A stretch of DNA of 52,154 bases from CAZEJS01 sp964512645 (GTDB taxonomy: Bacteria > Actinomycetota > Geothermincolia > Fen-727 > Anoxymicrobiaceae): contig CAZEJS010000022.1 in the NCBI GenBank assembly GCA_964512645.1, positions 1-52,154 of the forward strand, written 5' to 3'. Position 1 is the stretch's first letter, and each line of letters starts with the position of its first letter. The position numbers were made by a program, and so were the translations under genes. Of the stretch, positions 50,930-52,154 are shown in pieces. Below the pieces are notes generated by a model. It made no database searches, was not told the DNA's origin, and saw nothing but the letters and a program-made list of their open reading frames with translations.

Positions 50930-51943
50930 GTGGATCTAGTAACAATCAAAGAAACTGCTGAGATTATGAAGTGCCAGCAACGAATGGAGCAACGCCTTAA
51001 GACTGGCTCCACCGATATGGGCATTTGCAGTATCTCCTTCAGGCCCGAAACAGTTGAGGAACAGGTTTATTGGCTTAAAGGGAAGGAAGTATGGGCAGCT
51101 TTCGGGGATGGTGGCAATCGCTTCTGGAATGCTTTTGGGTTGGGCAATCCTGCCACTGACAAAGAACTGACCATAACAGTTGAATTGAACCCTCCGAAGT
51201 CTGGAATCAATCGGCGGATGGCAGGAGCTTTTGCGAAGGATCCATTGTCTGGACCTTCATACCTCGTGCATCGCGGGAATATGGGTGGCGGAAAGCCAGG
51301 CATTGGCAAATACGGTTTCCTCGCCGAATGCCCTCAACTGCCGGTCAATCTGTATGACGAAGGTCAAGGAGAAAGCCCAGCGATTGTTGTTGGAATGCTG
51401 GATGATCCGAGCTTTGCGATTAGCGTCACCGACTTCGTGAAGAGTGTAGACACAATCAAGAAAAAGCTAAGCGGAGAGTCCGAGGCTCCCCCGGGTATGC
51501 CGGTGCTCCCGAAGCACAGCCCCGAATTCGAAGGACCGCAGAAACCATACAAGATCGACGCCGTGATCCAGGCACGACGAACTCACGGTGAAGTCGTGAA
51601 TGCTCTAGTGAATCGGATCAACCCGTACGGAACCTGCAGTAATGTCAAGACTCCAGACGGCAACCGACCCGATATTCTATTTGCCTTTCAGGACAAGCGG
51701 CGTGGCTCTGCATTGTTCGAGGTAAAGACGGACACAAGCCCCGCTAGCATCTATACTGCAATCGGTCAGCTAAAGTATTATTCTCAGCTATACAAGCCAC
51801 ACCCTCGACACCTTGTTGCGGTCTTCCCTCATAGTCTCACTGCAGACAGGAGGCATCGGCTTGAGGCAATAGGACTTGAGGTCGTAACGTTTGAGAAGGC
51901 AGGCAAGGCTCTCAAATTCAAGGGGCTTCAAGTGCTTCTATGA
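50930..51943 (+). CDS. PD-(D/E)XK nuclease-like protein with unknown N-terminal domain
   Basis: A 337-residue protein. The C-terminal part (about 225-337) has the nuclease core: NRPDILFAFQ, then SALFEVKTD (the D...ExK triad), then a helix with IGQLKYYSQL, as in restriction-type PD-(D/E)XK enzymes. The N-terminal 150 residues (EVWAAFGDGGNRFWNAFGLG, ELTITVELNPPKSGINRRMA, then SYLVHRGNMGGGKPGIG) look like a separate beta-rich domain that I associate with modification- or restriction-type proteins, possibly a base-reading module; this is tentative. GTG start at 50930 with GGGGGT upstream; a TTG at 50918 is in frame. The A/T-rich codon use differs from upstream genes, suggesting transfer. No methyltransferase is seen nearby. 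Confidence 0.75.
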   Translation: MDLVTIKETAEIMKCQQRMEQRLKTGSTDMGICSISFRPETVEEQVYWLKGKEVWAAFGDGGNRFWNAFGLGNPATDKELTITVELNPPKSGINRRMAGAFAKDPLSGPSYLVHRGNMGGGKPGIGKYGFLAECPQLPVNLYDEGQGESPAIVVGMLDDPSFAISVTDFVKSVDTIKKKLSGESEAPPGMPVLPKHSPEFEGPQKPYKIDAVIQARRTHGEVVNALVNRINPYGTCSNVKTPDGNRPDILFAFQDKRRGSALFEVKTDTSPASIYTAIGQLKYYSQLYKPHPRHLVAVFPHSLTADRRHRLEAIGLEVVTFEKAGKALKFKGLQVLL

Positions 51944-51968
51944 TTGAGCCAGATTCAGATCCTGCTTG

Positions 51969-52154
51969 TCAGCGTCGGATAGTTGCTACGGAGATTTCTC
52001 TAAGCTGAACTGGTTCTGACCGCTCTTTCGAATCATATAATCTACCAACACGTTCAAGATTCTCACCAAGGTTTTCGCGGATTTCGTGAGCGTAAACTCT
52101 GTAAGTAATATCAGGGCTACTATGGCCCAAGTAACGAGCAAGGGTGACGACAGA
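51969..52154 (-). CDS. Tyrosine recombinase (phage-type integrase), C-terminal end
   Basis: The last 61 codons of a minus-strand gene that enters from beyond the right edge. The translation includes VVTLARYLGHSSPDITYRVY followed by AHEIRENL, the C-terminal signature of tyrosine recombinases: the His of LGHSS and the nucleophilic Tyr of RVYAH. It ends LREISVATIRR before TGA. The N-terminus and the Arg of the catalytic set lie outside the window. It is probably the integrase of the element that ends near 50800-50930. Confidence 0.85.
   Translation of the reverse strand, partial: SVVTLARYLGHSSPDITYRVYAHEIRENLGENLERVGRLYDSKERSEPVQLREISVATIRR

Larger units (their letters stand above)
50800..52154. 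mobile_element. End of an integrated element (partial)
   Basis: From about 50800 to the right edge the sequence is much richer in A and T than the rest of the window, and codon use changes accordingly. It carries a nuclease-like gene and the end of a tyrosine recombinase gene pointing towards it. The left boundary should lie between 50800 and 50930, where runs such as TTTTTTTTGAAG and the palindrome GAAGTAACTTC occur. No tRNA or attachment repeat could be identified with only one end in view. Confidence 0.65.

Noticed and set aside
1..52154. tRNA, rRNA or tmRNA genes
   Set aside because: Looked for T-loop (GGTTCGAATCC-like) and rRNA signatures on both strands; none found by eye. A covariance-model search could still find one.

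Overview
This is a high-GC bacterial chromosome segment, most likely from an uncultured member of the Actinomycetota. The pointers are a dnaK-hsp20-grpE-dnaJ-hspR heat-shock operon with an HspR-type (HAIR) inverted repeat over its promoter, frequent GTG and TTG starts with strong GGAGG ribosome sites, and a family of secreted proteins built from 'AEG...NP...ERAMYF' modules. A deep-branching subsurface or thermal lineage such as Geothermincolia or Aquicultoria would fit, but that placement is inference. Several genes are of types better known in archaea: an archaeal-type thymidylate synthase, an ADP-forming acyl-CoA synthetase alpha subunit, a Ser-His signal peptidase, and a relative of methanogenesis marker protein 11.

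Layout. 1-7183 (minus): two secreted proteins, a YVTN beta-propeller protein cut by the left edge and a giant 2110-residue protein with a propeller-like region, four AEG modules and a glycosidase-like barrel. 7486-11478 (plus): an acyl-CoA ligase and two acyl-CoA dehydrogenases, closed by a clear terminator. 11540-17255: a lipoprotein, a decayed IS1380-type transposase, an HdrD-like Fe-S protein, a radical SAM protein and a zinc-finger membrane protein. 17240-25018 (minus): a PHP phosphoesterase, the purine genes purQ, purS, purB, purE, purD and purA behind one good promoter, and a FAD enzyme. 25209-29999 (minus): the heat-shock operon. 30542-31892 (plus): a ferredoxin and a SigH-like sigma factor. 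31915-33954 (minus): a radical SAM enzyme paired with the marker-11-like protein. 34073-42794: a 2TM protein, acyl-CoA synthetase alpha subunit, TatA, a third acyl-CoA dehydrogenase, signal peptidase, a CrtI-like oxidoreductase, an Fe-S protein, TldD and an AbrB-type regulator. 42888-49063 (minus): RsmI, an L,D-transpeptidase fused to AEG modules, an internally duplicated CxxC protein and a pure AEG-module protein. 49403-50799 (plus): a nitroreductase and thymidylate synthase. From about 50800 to the right edge the base composition is visibly less GC-rich; this part holds a PD-(D/E)XK nuclease-like gene and the C-terminal end of a tyrosine recombinase, and is probably the end of an integrated element.

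Together the genes suggest a heterotroph with fatty-acid or acyl-CoA catabolism (ligase, three acyl-CoA dehydrogenases, HdrD-like electron carrier, ferredoxin, possible ATP-yielding acyl-CoA synthetase), de novo purine synthesis, and a substantial exported surface proteome. No rRNA, tRNA or CRISPR array was recognised. The least described parts are the AEG-module surface proteins, the radical SAM/marker-11 pair, the duplicated CxxC protein and the nuclease gene in the right-hand element.
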